Positions 22,734-34,440 of a stretch of 64,000 nt of DNA are shown here, piece by piece. The DNA comes from Macrosoma leucophasiata. Taxonomy: Eukaryota; Arthropoda; Insecta; Lepidoptera; Hedylidae. How positions within the stretch are numbered: the first letter of the stretch is position 1; each line of letters opens with the position of its first letter. The stretch covers positions 13,539,001 through 13,603,000 of the forward strand of contig JAWQUS010000016.1 in the NCBI GenBank assembly GCA_036365455.1, read 5' to 3'. A program made the translations under genes and the position numbers. The notes below the pieces were generated by a model. That model was not told the origin of the DNA. It searched no databases and saw only the letters and a list, made by a program, of their open reading frames with translations.

Positions 22734-23259
22734 TCGTCAAACAATTTAGTTCAAATGACCATGGGCTTTACTCGCGTACAAAAATCAGCTGCTTTCAGAA
22801 TTGGGAAGTTCAATTGCCTTTGTCGTTTCAAGAAGAATGGTATATACGCCACCTCGATTACTGTTTCGCCACATGTTCCCATTGCGCATTGGTGGACGTC
22901 ATGTGCCTCCTATTTTTCATTCCGATAATATACCCTTACAATATTTTCCTTAACCGCTCACGTGTTCATAATATCGGTGCTTGCTTCTAAGAAACGTAAC
23001 GTCAAAACTCTGAAGCTAGTGACTATTTGGTGGCAGAATAAAATGTTATCGAATGGTGACATATTGAGGCGCATCTTGTAAATTGAGTCAATCAAGACTC
23101 CGATTCCTTGAAACCTTTTGCATGTTTACTCACAGAAGCGGATTTTTGTTGAGAAAATTTCAAGTGAGCCCTATTGTTACCGTCATATTATTTGTAATTC
23201 CACGATTGTAGGGGTAGGTAGGGGTAGATGCATGCATGCAAATACACATGTAATGTAAA

Positions 23260-23340
23260 CACCCACGATTCGCCAGCTATGTTTTGTCCCATGTAAAAGG
23301 TGGCGAGACTATGGAAATTGCCACTCGAAGTTTGATAACC
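23260..23340 (+). repeat. Family Y repeat, short diverged piece
   Basis: 'acccacgattc' then 'aaaggtggcgagactatgg' and 'aaattgccactcgaag' parallels 48785-48850. The overlapping 64-codon minus ORF is not supported. Confidence 0.35.
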
Positions 23341-23779
23341 TGTTAACATTATTAAAATCGGAGTGGCAGTGGAGCACTCCAAGCGTGAAACTTTCGAAAA
23401 TGGAACAAATACAATAGTATCTATCTAGGGACTGAACTCAGTGAGATTAAACGGAAACAAAGAAATGCTATTTATGATAATTAACTAATAAACTCTTGCT
23501 TTCATAATTAAATACGCATAAATTCTGAAAGTGGAAATACTAAGTACCTACTTATTACTTACTCTTTAATTCTCTTTGGTTAAGATCAGCTTAACTATAT
23601 TAATACGATATCAGATACGAATTGATTAAGTAATAACAATTTTTAAATTTACGCATCGAGGTCAGGTTACCAAGAAGCATGCCTATCTACTTAAATACCT
23701 GCATGCTAATGAATTTTTTCAAGATTTAAAATTAGATACAGTCAGTTCCTTTTGTCCATATGATTGGTATACCATTGAC

Positions 23780-23871
23780 GAATTTAATGCGAAATTTATG
23801 TTTTCAGTAAGTTCAATTAGTCTATAATATAATTAAATTTACTGAAAACATAAATTTCGCATTAAAATTCG
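23780..23871. repeat. Long near-perfect inverted repeat
   Basis: A roughly 30-bp arm (starting gaatttaatgcgaaattta) pairs with 23839-23871 with one indel, around a loop of 28 bp. It has no coding or TE signal of its own. Confidence 0.9.
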
Positions 23872-24050
23872 TTTATAAGAAAATTGGAACCTCCTACATT
23901 AGCGATAGATTCATTATTCACACTCTTATATCATAAGAAGGGTACACTAATAATCCTCAGAAACAAAAAAAAAACAATTAGAAGGTAGGTATGACTTACG
24001 CTTACACTTAATCTTATCCCGTGTTTAAGGTATATCGGAACGGTCTACTG

Positions 24051-24104
24051 AGATTTATTAGGCAGTCACAGAGTATAGGTACTCTGTGACTGCCTAATAA
24101 ATCT
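24051..24104. repeat. Perfect 25-bp-arm hairpin
   Basis: The left arm 24051-24075 (begins agatttattaggcagtc) and right arm 24080-24104 are exact reverse complements around the loop TAGG. It could be a foldback remnant of a TE, or the stem of a small-RNA precursor if transcribed. The sequence alone cannot decide. Confidence 0.95.
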
Positions 24105-25545
24105 ACCTCCATGCCTAACCTATCAACCTCCATTTTTTTATCAGTTTTAAATGTGGATTCATTACATGAAATTTAATCGACAGATTATAATCATTGCCCT
24201 ATCGGGTTTGATGGTTATTACTACAACAATATCCATTTCCATTAGTGCAATCACTTACGTCCGATTAAATATTATGTCCGACATTTTATTTATCCTGCTC
24301 TTTATTACTGAACACAAAATGACAATCGATATGATTTAACTACTCGATTTGCTGTTGTTATAAAAATATGAATTTATCTAAATGTATTTGTACTACCATA
24401 TATAAATTTAAGAGGAGATAAACATTTATGTAATCTTAAATGTATTTAAATGTACCATCCACAAAATTATGAAAAATGTTAGGTCTTTGATGTAATGTTA
24501 AAAAAGTGAAAAATACAAATTAGACGCTAGACTCCCAATTTGTGTCCGAATGCAGCTTTGGTGTGGTTTTATACTAGGTACGAAAAAAAAAAAACAATAA
24601 ATACAACAATAAACCAATCTCGACTATTCAAATCCACATATTTTTAAGACAGGCAAAAAGGCTGGGTATATAACATTATATCCTACATGTCAATAAATAG
24701 TCATACATTCAAATATATCATTAATATTTACAAACAATATGGCATGTCATTGTGGAAAACGATAATACAAAAAAAGTAAAGACTATAACACGATGAAAGA
24801 AATGAAAACATGAAAAAAGTGGCCGATTATTGAAGTGTATGTAAGAGATATTCTGTTTCCTCCTAATTATTTTGGGTCTAGTTTTGTGACTGTACAACGG
24901 CACCCACGACACACACAGGTTATATAGGTACCAAATTTTTACGTGAATGTAAGAGTATGATTCATTATTATTAATTTTTCTATGATTGATTGTATGGATC
25001 ATCTTAATCACAGATACTGACAGGCCGGGAATGTCTCTTCCATCGACGATAGAACCAAGCTGCGTTGTCTGGTCTCTTCGTAATTTTACAACAGAATCGG
25101 AAAAGAAATAGCGCGAGCAGCGACATTCACAGTCAAAGTCTTTCACCGGTGAACCCGTTAATATTTCATATTTCATTCAAGTACCTACTTCATAATTTAA
25201 ATGGGTATTCGCTAAAGATATCGCGTGTCAATAACACGTAACACATCTGAAAATCTTATGTTCAGTCACGTACAAATCCTGACATATTTTATGTGCGAAC
25301 AAGACAAGTTTGCAATGTAGATCGGTGTCAAGATGTAGTGCACTAGAAGACATCGAAACGGGCTATATTTTCGTTACATTGAACAAGCTTAATCGTGATT
25401 GAATGGATTTGCTTTCCTCTTTTAGCATAGCGTCTGCGCTTAAGTAAAAGTAAGAAGCCGCATCGACTTGTCTTGATATTAAACAAGTAGTTACGTTTGA
25501 CGTAGTTTGTTGATGTGACATCGCAGATCGTTTTTTGCAGCGAAA
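24105..25545. other. No gene identified
   Basis: A 151-codon minus-strand ORF (24721-25176) spans AT-rich DNA and has no recognisable motif. At 24885-24930 a short piece (caacggcacccacgacac) resembles family Z. Nothing else is recognised. Confidence 0.35.
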
Positions 25546-25551
25546 CACTAA

Positions 25552-25697
25552 CCCTCTTATTCATAAACGTTCATTAGATACGTTTTAGCTATAGAATGCT
25601 TTTTCTTTGTCAGTTGCATTGTCAAATGTGCAGGATAGAAAAAGACAAAGGAGAGATTAGCAACACTTTAGCTAAAATACGTTTATGAATAACGGGG
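25552..25697. mobile_element. Palindromic MITE family P, copy 2
   Basis: The ends are CCCTCTTATTCATAAACGT and the reverse complement. The interior matches copies at 8040 and 59285, in reverse orientation. A 3-bp TAA duplication flanks it (25549-25551 and 25698-25700). An inverted repeat (ttttacatcctt / aaggatgtaaaa, 25703-25753) lies just outside. Confidence 0.85.
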
Positions 25698-26068
25698 TAA
25701 GATTTTACATCCTTACTTTAACAAATTTGTTACATTTAAAGAAGGATGTAAAATTTTACATTAACTTTAACAAATAGGTATGTTTGTGCAACCGAACCTT
25801 AATAATTTGGCATTTTTGTCGGAGATCGTTTTATCCGCGCAACTAAATTCAGCCTTGTGAGCAGTCGGGCTGCAATTTAGTTTTGTTATTCGCATTATAT
25901 TGTACCTATTGGTATAGGTATAACATCAATCGAGTATTGTACATATATGGCTTGTGACCAAGTATATTTGATACAGGAGATTAGGTTATGTACGTAAGTA
26001 TGAAGCAAAAAAATACATTTTCGATATGATTACCTGATGAGAGAAACTTACGAAAGTTAAAATTTATC

Positions 26069-26256
26069 TTTTTTTATGTAATGGAAGTGGCAAACAAGGA
26101 TGTAGTTCACATTGATGTTAAGAGATGACTGCAGCCTGACACTTACACGAAGACCAAATGCAGATGCGTTACCACTCCTGAGGCCTGATAGTGCTGAACA
26201 CTACCATTTGCCTACGCCCGCGAGCTCAGTCACTGGAGCTCTAACCACCAGTAAAA
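26069..26256 (-). mobile_element. SINE family A with internal deletion
   Basis: It runs from 'ttttttatgtaatggaagt' through 'gatgactgcagcctgac', 'gttaccactcctgaggcct', then jumps to 'gatagtgctgaacactacc' and 'cgcccgcgagctcagtc'. The middle section present in other copies is missing. The 69-codon ORF at 26112 lies wholly inside it. Confidence 0.7.
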
Positions 26257-26504
26257 ACCATTATAATATTATATCACAACCACAGTATAAAAATAAATAC
26301 CTAGTTCCTATTAGTGCCTAAACTGTTGTAAAACTATGATAAATGATAAACTTACAGAAATTTACTGAATCTGTTTCGTTTACCTCAAATGGGGAATCAT
26401 GGCAAATAAAGATTAATGAATAAAAAACGATTATCCAGAATTGCAGGTGTTCTGCTTCCCTCGTATACACGAGAGGCCCTTACTATTTATTGCGCTTGAT
26501 TTTA

Positions 26505-26660
26505 AAACAGTTAATGCTTTTACACACAGCAGTGTCTTGGGATAAAACTATCGCCACTGCGATCGCCAATCCGCATGCCAAGCGTGGCGATTGGCATATC
26601 CCCTTATGAGGCTTTGGTCCAGCTGCGGGCGTGTTTCGGCTGACGTGATGATGATGGTTA
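26505..26660 (-). repeat. Family Q repeat, minus strand
   Basis: In the reverse direction it reads gtcagccgaaacacgccc, 'ccaatcgccacgcttggc', 'atgcggattggcgatcgc' and 'agtggcgatagttttatcc', the full family-Q order. Confidence 0.6.
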
Positions 26661-26807
26661 CATTTTACGTTATGTTCTATAATTAATGAATACTCAACAC
26701 TCAATTCACATTCATCGGAAGCATTACCAAATCGAAGTGGTGGATTGGACTCACATAGTGCCGTATAATCAATAAATTTCTTATGTAATCATAAAATACC
26801 ACAGACA

Positions 26808-26882
26808 TCGGTAGCTCAGTTGGGAGGACGCCTGGACTAGAGATCGCAGTGGTCGCGGGTTCAAATCTCTGAAGTATTTTTT
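26808..26882 (+). tRNA. Degenerate tRNA-like sequence of family T
   Basis: The A-box region (GGTAGCTCAGTTGGGAGGACG) and B-box (GGGTTCAAATC) are recognisable. 'cctggactagagatcgcag' matches the anticodon region of the family. The acceptor and T stems are broken, so it is a relic, not a gene. Confidence 0.5.
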
Positions 26883-26949
26883 TCACTCGATATAACTTCA
26901 ATAATAAATGGTGTTTTTTTTTTATGTAGTGAGATTGACAAATGTCATT

Positions 26950-27075
26950 AAATTTTTAGGGTTCCGTAGCCAACAAGGAAACTATAAATAGTTTCGCCAT
27001 GTCCGTCCGTCTGTCCGCAGTTGAGCGAAGACACTATTAGTAGGTTACTAGAAAGCTATAATTTGCCATGAATAT
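26950..27075 (+). repeat. GGTTCCGTA-type dispersed repeat
   Basis: 'tttttagggttccgtagcc' then 'gtccgtccgtctgtccgc' and 'tactagaaagctataattt' resembles 30355-30545, 35505-35650 and 37678-37800. Class not assigned. Confidence 0.5.
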
Positions 27076-27357
27076 ACATATTAATAGGTACACGTAAAGT
27101 TGGGATATTACTTTATCCTTACGAAACCCATAGTGTAAGGTGTTATAATATAGGTCTATGAAAAACATAGTGTTTGAGACAACCATTTCACGATCAAGGC
27201 AACCCTTTTTTAAACTATTAGATTTAAAAGTGTAATTTTTTGTTAGAGTCAAGTGTCTCCCCCTCTGCCAAACGGTGGCAGATATTTGAACTTCGTAAAA
27301 GACATGATAATATTATAGTTAACACGTTCGTTTTCTTTAGACTGTGATAATAGTATA

Positions 27358-27471
27358 TATTATTCGCAATAACACATGCGAGTGAAATATTTTTTAAAGA
27401 AATATGGTAAAAAAAATATCCCCCCTGAAGTCAATTAAATTCAAATTTTCTTTCCATTTTTCCTTAAAAAA
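27358..27471 (+). mobile_element. tRNA-carrying family T, internally deleted copy (T3)
   Basis: It begins with the family 5' block (attcgcaataacacatgcg, agtgaaat). It then shows a TTTTTTAAAGAAA block and jumps to the tRNA 3' end and 3' arm ('cctgaagtcaa', 'ttttctttccatttttcc', TTAAAAAA). A perfect 13-bp duplication TGATAATAGTATA flanks it at 27345-27357 and 27472-27484. Most of the tRNA is gone. It proves both family termini. Confidence 0.8.
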
Positions 27472-28499
27472 TGATAATAGTATAACGAAATTAAAAGGAA
27501 TAGTATCACAGCTAAATAGACTTCACAACTTTACGAGTAATATTCGATCAACTATCAAGTCGAACTACAAGAAAATTAACTTGAAAAAGCCGAATACGGT
27601 TTTTTTATACCTCTATAGAAATGATAGGAGCGCGAATGCCGATTGAAATTGTTGTCTTATTGTTATTGGTATCCGTTTTTCATGTCAATTTACAAAACAA
27701 GTTTCCTATAAGCTTCAAGATATTTTTGATCCGTAAGTAGGTATCTTGAAACGTGCCTCTTTTATATTTACTCGTATCAACGGCTAAGATTATGTTTCCA
27801 GGATGAAATACATGATAGAAAATTTAAATGAATTCGCTACAGACACGTATTTCCTCCCTCACGAGGTGTCCTCCTTATCGATATCATAAGATTGTGACGT
27901 GACAAAATTATGTGTCGAGTCAGCTCGATCACATTGAATTTTTTAATGTTTAAAGTGTTCATGGGTGATACAGCGTTTCATGGTAGGGGCTCGAGTCACA
28001 ACCTCGTTATAGTACCGAAGACAATTTTCTTCGTGCACCTCCCCCACAAATGTGATTACTCCGCTTACAGCTCTAAGACAAAACTTCTGTAATTGTGTTT
28101 TCAAGAAGTTTTTGGTTATGTAAATCTTAATTTACAATGTAATACTCGGACTTTCTCGAGCAATATAATCCTACTGAAAAATTTTCCTCTCATAAAATTT
28201 AATTTCAAACAATTCCGTTCCCTTATTAAATTTCCAAAAACATAATATAGGAAAGGACATGTCTTTTTTAATATAAAGCTCGATCCTGAGATTTGACCAA
28301 TACTCCTCGATTCGTTAATTGAAGGCAGGACCCTGGCGTAGCAGATGTGGCCTGCTATCGCTAGACCATCGAGGTAGTTGACCGTTGAACGTCTGTCTAC
28401 TCTCGAGGCTCTTATTGTTTCACCTTCTTTTAATATATAGGCCATTGTAATTATCTAACATGACATAAATCCTCCTCCTTAGTCGTTCACTCTTGACAG

Positions 28500-28690
28500 A
28501 GTGGCCGTGGCTGGCGATGATGCATTTTCTGCAGATGCTGCAGCTTTTGCGATGCGTCTCCATTTGTTGCGGTCTTCAGCGTCTCAGCTGTTTTGGACTA
28601 CCGATTTTTGCGTGCCATTTTTTATGGAGTCTATCCATCTCGTAGGCGATCGACCGCGCGACCGCTTTTCTTCTTTTTGTGTGCTATTTT
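28500..28690 (+). repeat. GC-richer block, possible unclassified repeat
   Basis: It reads 'ctgcagatgctgcagcttt', 'gcgtctccatttgttgcgg', 'tctatccatctcgtaggcg'. Base composition differs from its flanks. The 65-codon ORF shows no family motif. It may be a transposable-element piece, since similar wording is familiar from moth DNA, but there is no second copy in this window. Confidence 0.25.
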
Positions 28691-28739
28691 TGGCTTAAAT
28701 TGCCTTTAAGAAGGGAACTACTGACTATACTATCTCGTA

Positions 28740-28762
28740 AATCATCATCATCATCATCATTA
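28740..28762. repeat. (ATC)n microsatellite
   Basis: Six or more ATC/CAT units lie in a row. Confidence 0.9.
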
Positions 28763-29039
28763 GCCAAATTTCACTGATTTAATTAAAGTGTCACTACTAA
28801 CTACTAACTAGAAACTTACTTTTTTGTTTGCATTCTGTATAGGTACATATTTATATCCCTCTCCGTATTGATAAATGTCCCTTGAACACAAATTTCTATA
28901 CCATTTATTTATTTATTTACACGTCTATGTAATTTATACACAATAATTTAGCGGTTGACCCGTTATGTCAAAAAAGTATCACCAAAATACCCTTAAGACT
29001 ATATACAATAGGACACATGAATGTTTTTCGCAAAGTAAC

Positions 29040-29120
29040 AGCTTCATCATTTTAATTACAGCCGAAAGACGTCCGCTGCTCCTTAAAAGCTTTCCCGAAA
29101 GATGCAAAGCGTCGCGATTA
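29040..29120 (+). repeat. Family Q repeat, 5' fragment
   Basis: It contains 'gccgaaagacgtccgctgc' then 'ttaaaagctttcccgaaag', the family-Q head. Confidence 0.45.
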
Positions 29121-29916
29121 TGGCCTTACCCTCAGATGACGTACAACCCAACAAAGTAACTGCGTAGTTAAGTATTTATTCCAACAAATGTTTTTTCGAT
29201 ATCTCTATAAAATATACAAAAACTGCTACGGTTAGAATTTTGAGGCGAATATTGGATATCTTTTTCTATAATACGATAGACCTGAAACGGCTGATAGGTA
29301 TCGGTTAGGTTAGTTCGTGATATGCAAGACAATAAGCGACAAAGGCCTAAAAATGCCGTCGGTGTATGGCAATTTAATCAATACAATAGCAATCACACAT
29401 AAATAGCTTTCGTTCTATCAGCAAAACAATTTTTGTGTAGGCGCCCTTCCTTAGAAAAATGCTATTACGGTCCCTTTACCCGACAACGCTCCTCCAAGCC
29501 GACGTTTCAATCCAATTGGACGTGCTCTGACGCTATATACCTCGCTTTGAACTGTGGGACCCACAAAAGATACATTCCTTTTTTTAGGGTTCCATCAGAT
29601 CTATGAGTTATGCTTATCATTCTTTGCTATTATATTGTTTTTGATACATATATGTAAGCTTACTGAATTTCAATGTACATTTACGAAGAAAAATGGTTAA
29701 GTATTAATAACGGAATATGTTCCTCACGCTTACTTTTGTTAACGGAGTGCAAAGAGATTATTAAATCTCAAACGTCAAAGTCACGTCAAATTAAGTTCTA
29801 CACAGCTTTTTGTATATTTTTGAAATGATGACTTGTATACTGATTCGAAAAATGTTACAATCGTACATAATAAATAATAATAAAAGACGTCTGAAATTAC
29901 AATCGACTTACAATAT

Positions 29917-30412
29917 CTATACTTATAATAAAACTGTAGAAGTGTAAATTCTGTACATTGAAAATGTTGAAAAAATAAATACCAGGGGATGTCACTAGAT
30001 CGATACCGAACACAAATATGTGATTAGAAATTTTTTGTCTGTCTGTCTGTCTGTCTATCTGTTTGTTCAAGCATCACATAAAAACTACCGGTTCGATTAC
30101 AATGAAACTTGGTATGATTATATTTTAACCCTTGGCGCACAACACTGGGTACTTTTTATGCCGAAAAAATGTCTGTTTGTCTGTGTGTTTGTGCACGCTA
30201 ATTTCAGAAACGGCTTATCCGATTCGCGGTTTTCATTAATATATTGTAGTAAGTTTTACTTAACATTTAGTGTTTGTTTCATGTCAATCGGTTCAGAAAT
30301 AAAAAAAATATGTCAATTTTAAGAAATATCGAATATTAATTTAAATTTATCTTTTTTTGGGTTCCGTACCGAAAAGATAAAAACGGACCCTATTTCTAAT
30401 CCTCCGCTGTCT

Positions 30413-30443
<31 letters not shown>

Positions 30444-30545
30444 ACCAGGCTGTATCTCATAAACAATGATAGCTAGAAAGCTAAAATTTTCACAAATTAT
30501 GTATTTCTATTACCGCTATAACGACAAAATTAAATACTAAAAATA
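29917..30545 (+). mobile_element. Composite repeat (Helitron head, CTGT tracts, GGTTCCGTA block), copy 1
   Basis: The order is 'tctatacttataataaaac', 'aataccaggggatgtcact', a (TGTC)n tract, 'ggcgcacaacactgggtac', a second CTGT tract and 'ggttccgtaccgaaaagat'. The same order is kept at 35077-35690. The 100-codon ORF starting at 30020 is not preserved as such in the other copy. Confidence 0.7.
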
Positions 30546-30704
30546 AGAAAATGAAAGTATTAAGGAGTCCAAGAGGACATACAATAAACGTGTTTTTTTT
30601 CGTATATTTTCTGCTCGATATTAAAAACGGTACATAGCAAGTAGACGGTAAAAATTTTCACAGAATATGAAGTTGTATATTATCTTCCTTTATAAATCCA
30701 TACT

Positions 30705-31594
30705 GTCTATACTAAGATTATAAATGTGAAAGTGTGTTTGTTTGTCCGTCTTTCACGTCAAAACGGAGAAACGGATTTGTGTAATTTTCTATGTAGAGAT
30801 ACTTTAAAAGGTGGAGAGTGACATAGGCAACTTTTTGTCTTCTTATATTTCCCCACCCCCCTTAAATAGGAGGTGGCAATTTAAATGGAGCATTCCACAA
30901 TTTGCAAGGTACAAAGTTAAAACTTGGTACGCGAATTCTTTGAGCCTAACAAACAATACGTACATATTTTTTTTTAGAAATCTGCGCCCCATCCCCTTAT
31001 AAGAGGGAGTGAACATTGTATTGGGATATTCGCAGTGTTCCGCGGTGGAAAGTCAAAAATTGGTATGCAGACTCTTTGTTACTAAAAAAAACAGCATTTA
31101 CTTTTTTGGATATCCCTTAAATAGCGGGTGGAGGTTTGTAGGAGCATTCCACAACTTTCAAGGCAGAAAATTAAAACTTGGTATACTGGCTCTTTGAAAT
31201 GTAACGTAACTTCACGCCTGTAATCCCGAAAGGGTTGGCAGAAGTAAAGGCAATCATAATGCTTGCAAACACCGACTATTTGCCGGTTACGTTTGGGCCG
31301 GTCAACTTCGAGGTACTGAGAAATTTCCAGATAATGGAAAAATCCCAATAGAACCAGAGATAAAGTACTGCCAAAAATTGGTATGCAGACTATTTGTCGC
31401 TAAAAAAAACAAGATGAAGTTAAAATAGTTAATACAGAATTTTCTCATTTTTAGCCTATATGAAAATAGTTAGGTATACTTAAAGGTCTTGGATAACAAT
31501 TGGAACTTGATTGGGATATTGCCGCAGGATCGTAAAATTTGAATTATTTATAAAACGAAATCCATATAGGCGAAGCCGCGGGCAAAAGCTAGTC
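30705..31594 (+). mobile_element. Helitron-like element with internal tandem repeats
   Basis: The head is 'tctatactaagattataaat' with 'ttcacgtcaaaacggagaa'. The end is 'gcgaagccgcgggcaaaag' then CTAG. The interior holds at least three diverged blocks of about 120 bp ('cttaaataggaggtggcaa', 'cttataagagggagtgaac', 'cttaaatagcgggtggagg', each followed by a 'cttggtat'-type word). A family-Y piece interrupts it. ORFs inside are not conserved between blocks. Confidence 0.6.
31205..31365 (-). repeat. Family Y repeat inside the Helitron-like element
   Basis: It contains 'cgaggtactgagaaatttc', 'cagataatggaaaaatcc' and 'aatagaaccagagataaag', shared with 48785-49015. Confidence 0.5.
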
Positions 31595-31599
31595 TATAA

Positions 31600-31692
31600 T
31601 ATAAAAATAAGTCTTAAGGCTCCGTGAGATTTATAGCAAAGAAAATACAGGAAAAATTTCCACGCGGGCGAAGCCGCGGGCAACAGCTAGTT
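31600..31692 (+). mobile_element. Second Helitron-like 3' end
   Basis: It ends 'gcgaagccgcgggcaac' and AGCTAG before TT, about 100 bp downstream of the previous CTAG end. It is probably a truncated copy inserted next to the first. Confidence 0.5.
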
Positions 31693-31921
31693 ACATAATA
31701 ATGTTGTAAGTCGATTGATGTTATCGACTTGACATGAAGCTGATCTGGGCTCCCATTTGGATCAGCCGTGAGACTTAATCTCTTTTTCTTTTTTAATTCT
31801 TATTGTTTTTCTTTTTGTATAATTGTACCTGTGTACCTAATCGTCTGGAAATTTGTATCGTCATGTCTCTGTGCAGTCCAAATAAATGTTTTCTTTCAAT
31901 CTTTCTTTCAAAATGCAAATA

Positions 31922-32110
31922 ACCGTCACCATTGGCATGCGGGTTGGCGATCGCACTGGTGGTAGTTTTATCGCGGGATGTTGCTGCCTATCCCGCGTTA
32001 CTGCGGCTCTATGGAATGGTTCAATCGCCATTCTTCAGTTGACTGTCTGCGCTAGTGGGAGAATTTTCCTCCACTGGCGGTGGAGTCCTCACGTACTAAC
32101 GTCTTCTTTG
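31922..32110 (+). repeat. Family Q repeat
   Basis: It contains 'ggcatgcgggttggcgatc', 'gtagttttatcgcgggatg', 'ctgtctgcgctagtgggag' and 'ctccactggcggtggagtc'. The short ORFs on both strands are by-products. Confidence 0.55.
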
Positions 32111-32154
32111 ACGACCTGGTAAGTCCAGCGGTGTGAGATGAACGTCTGATTCGA

Positions 32155-32295
32155 AGGGTCGCGGGAGAAATATTTGTATGGCCTTCATATATTTGTTTCG
32201 GGTCTGGGTGTTTGTGTATGCGTTGTATGTGTACAACGGCACCCACGACACAGGTTTATACCTACTGTGGGGCTGTGAGTGTAAGCGTATTATTA
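32155..32295 (+). repeat. Family Z repeat, copy 1
   Basis: 'tttgtttcgggtctgggtg', 'acaacggcacccacgacac' and 'gtgagtgtaagcgtat' occur again at 34318-34440 and, inverted and diverged, at 58915-59070. Confidence 0.6.
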
Positions 32296-32867
32296 TTTTT
32301 TGCTTATTTTCATTTACTTGAAAAATCAGATTTTTTAAAAGTGTCGATGTATATTATTATTAGCGGCCATGTCATTGAAATAATGAACGATTAATTTGTA
32401 TTTATGACTACCATATTTGAAAAAGTCTTCAGTTTATCTCAAAGTTAAGATTTTCAAATATAAGTCTGCCAAGTGTTTCTTAGGTTCGAAATACAAAAAA
32501 ATGAAATTTCTGAAGCTACGTGAGTGACCCTTCACTTTCTCCAGCTATCGGCGCATTTGACCTTAATTATATTTGTCTGTGAAAAGGCCAATTCGACGAT
32601 AATATTTTCTCTGTTGAAAATTTTTCTTTTCTTCAAAGATTTCGTCTATGCGTAAAAGATTATAACTTGACTGTTAATCTTTTTATGACTTTAGAATAGA
32701 CGCATTTTGTTTTTTTGTCTATTATTTATAGAAAGTGTAGGCGTGTAGTAGTTTTAAGTTTAAACGTCTATAAGTTGGCTTGGGTAAAGAAAAAGGTAGA
32801 TATCATAAAACACAAGACACTAGTACCTAATTTCCAATTAATTTGTGTTTTATAGGCAAATATCTTT

Positions 32868-33055
32868 ACCTACTAATATTATAAAGCGCAAAAATTTAAA
32901 TTTGTGTTTTTGTATGTATGTTTGTAATGTTTTCACTCAAAAACTACTAGACCGATTTAAAAAATTCTTTCGCCATTAGAACGCTGTATTTTTACTGAGT
33001 GGTATAGGCTATAAATACACCTATTACATTAATTGCACCCGTGTGAGGCCGGGGC
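32868..33055 (+). mobile_element. Helitron-like 5' fragment
   Basis: 'ctactaatattataaagcg', 'ttttcactcaaaaactact' and 'agaccgatttaaaaaattc' match the head at 1787. No CTAG end is evident. Confidence 0.45.
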
Positions 33056-33589
33056 GTTATATTCTACAAAATCAGATCCAACTACGAATCCAGAATTATA
33101 GAAAAAATAATAATTATTTTGATAATAATATATATCTAATATTTTAATTTTACGCATAATTGATGAAAATATTCTAAGGTTGTTTAGTATCACGAACATT
33201 CATATTAACATTTTGTTTTCGTCCGCTTAGACGTTGAAACACATCTCACGAGTCAAGGAAACTTATATCGTTGACGAGTAGCAATCCATTTTTTTGTCCT
33301 ACATTAGGGAAATCCTCACAAGCCCTATTTAGGAAATTGCCTTCTTTATCGCCCTTGTGGCTAACACAGTTGGGCTCGACCTCGATCCCTGTGAAGCTTC
33401 TTTTGTTTTTAAGCGACAGTTTCGGTACGAGACCTTGTTAAAATTGTCTTAAATGATCACGGCGTTGTGTCGTCGATGGTTCTAATGTAACATGGTGTAC
33501 ACGTGCGTACTTACAGGTCGTAGACGTGTCAGAGCTAAAGGGTGTAGGCACTGATAAATTACCGTATCTACTTACCGTTCAATTATAGC

Positions 33590-33690
33590 GTTCAGCAGTA
33601 ACATGTTCTGGTCAGGTGATAATGTACTTTTTCCGTAATATCCGACACAGAGACAACAGTTTTGGCCTTAGGAGTGAAAACGGACGTTAG
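33590..33690 (+). mobile_element. SINE family A fragment
   Basis: 'gttctggtcaggtgataat', 'ccgacacagagacaacag' and 'ggccttaggagtg' are the family-A middle. Confidence 0.5.
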
Positions 33691-33767
33691 TTGTTGTGTG
33701 ACGAAGTTACATTACTATTATTATGTTTTTATGTTACAGTATCCACATACTATCTATGTGAACCATA

Positions 33768-33985
33768 GAGCAACACGGGCCACCGGCCGCGGTGGACTGG
33801 AGGGGAGTAGCTATAGCGTTTATTACCGATGCTAAAAAGTCTGTCATTTTTTGCGGGGGGAAATGCGTGCGACACACTCTCACTACAAAAATCGTCTATT
33901 ACTACGAAACTCACACGTTTACTTTAACAAAATACAGAAACAATTTCACGCACACATTTAAACACCTAGGCGACAATGCTCAAGG
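33768..33985 (+). repeat. Dispersed repeat family V, copy 2
   Basis: It starts 'ccatagagcaacacgggcc' and continues 'gagtagctatagcgtttat', 'accgatgctaaaaagtctg' and 'aaaatacagaaacaatttc'. It carries a roughly 45-bp insertion (ctcactacaaaaatcgtc and after) relative to copy 1. Confidence 0.65.
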
Positions 33986-34050
33986 GAAGCTTCTTTTGTT
34001 TTTAAGCGACAGTTTTATAAGTGTTTTATAAAATATATTTACAATTTTCG

Positions 34051-34115
34051 GTGGCAGAGCTCCTATGTCAGAGCTCGAGGGCATAGGTTCCATCGCGTTA
34101 TTAAAATCTTCTTGC
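34051..34115 (+). mobile_element. SINE family A 5' fragment
   Basis: 'ggtggcagagctcctatgtc', 'agagctcgagggcatagg' corresponds to the family-A 5' end. Confidence 0.45.
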
Positions 34116-34157
34116 TGCTTGGTTAATGCAGTGATCAGGTTCGGTTCAGTTGATAAA

Positions 34158-34207
34158 TGTACGTATGTATGTATGTATTTTTAGGCCAAGTTCCTTGCGG
34201 GGTAGGT
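34158..34207 (-). mobile_element. RTE-like LINE 3' tail, minus strand
   Basis: A (GTAT)n run then 'ggccaagttccttgcgggg' and 'taggtag' is the reversed RTE tail. Confidence 0.55.
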
Positions 34208-34216
34208 AGATAAATA

Positions 34217-34265
34217 AATATTTTTAAAGAAAGAACGCATGTGTTAATGCGAAATAATATAAAAC
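34217..34265 (-). mobile_element. tRNA-carrying family T, minimal copy (T4)
   Basis: On the minus strand it reads the family 5' terminus (gttttatattatttcgc, attaacacatgcg) joined directly to the 3' end (ttctttctttaaaaat). It is flanked by AGATAAATA at 34208-34216 and 34266-34274. The flank is AT-rich, so chance is possible. However, the element stops exactly where the 41-44 kb array stops. Confidence 0.6.
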
Positions 34266-34317
34266 AGATAAATATATCTCTGTGATTGCCAGGAATAGAG
34301 ACATATCTTAGTTTTCG

Positions 34318-34440
34318 ATTCAGATATTTGTTTCGGGTCTAGGTGTTTGTAAGTACATGCGTTGTGTGTGAGCTGTGCACAACGGCACTTACGACACAGG
34401 CTTATACCTAGAGTAAGGGTGTGAGTGTAAGCGTATTTAT
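34318..34440 (+). repeat. Family Z repeat, copy 2
   Basis: 'tttgtttcgggtctaggtg', 'cacaacggcacttacgaca' and 'gtgtgagtgtaagcgtat' parallel copy 1. Confidence 0.6.

Noticed and set aside
24721..25176. 151-codon minus-strand ORF
   Set aside because: No domain or motif recognised, AT-rich low-complexity composition, no splice or start context that would favour a gene.
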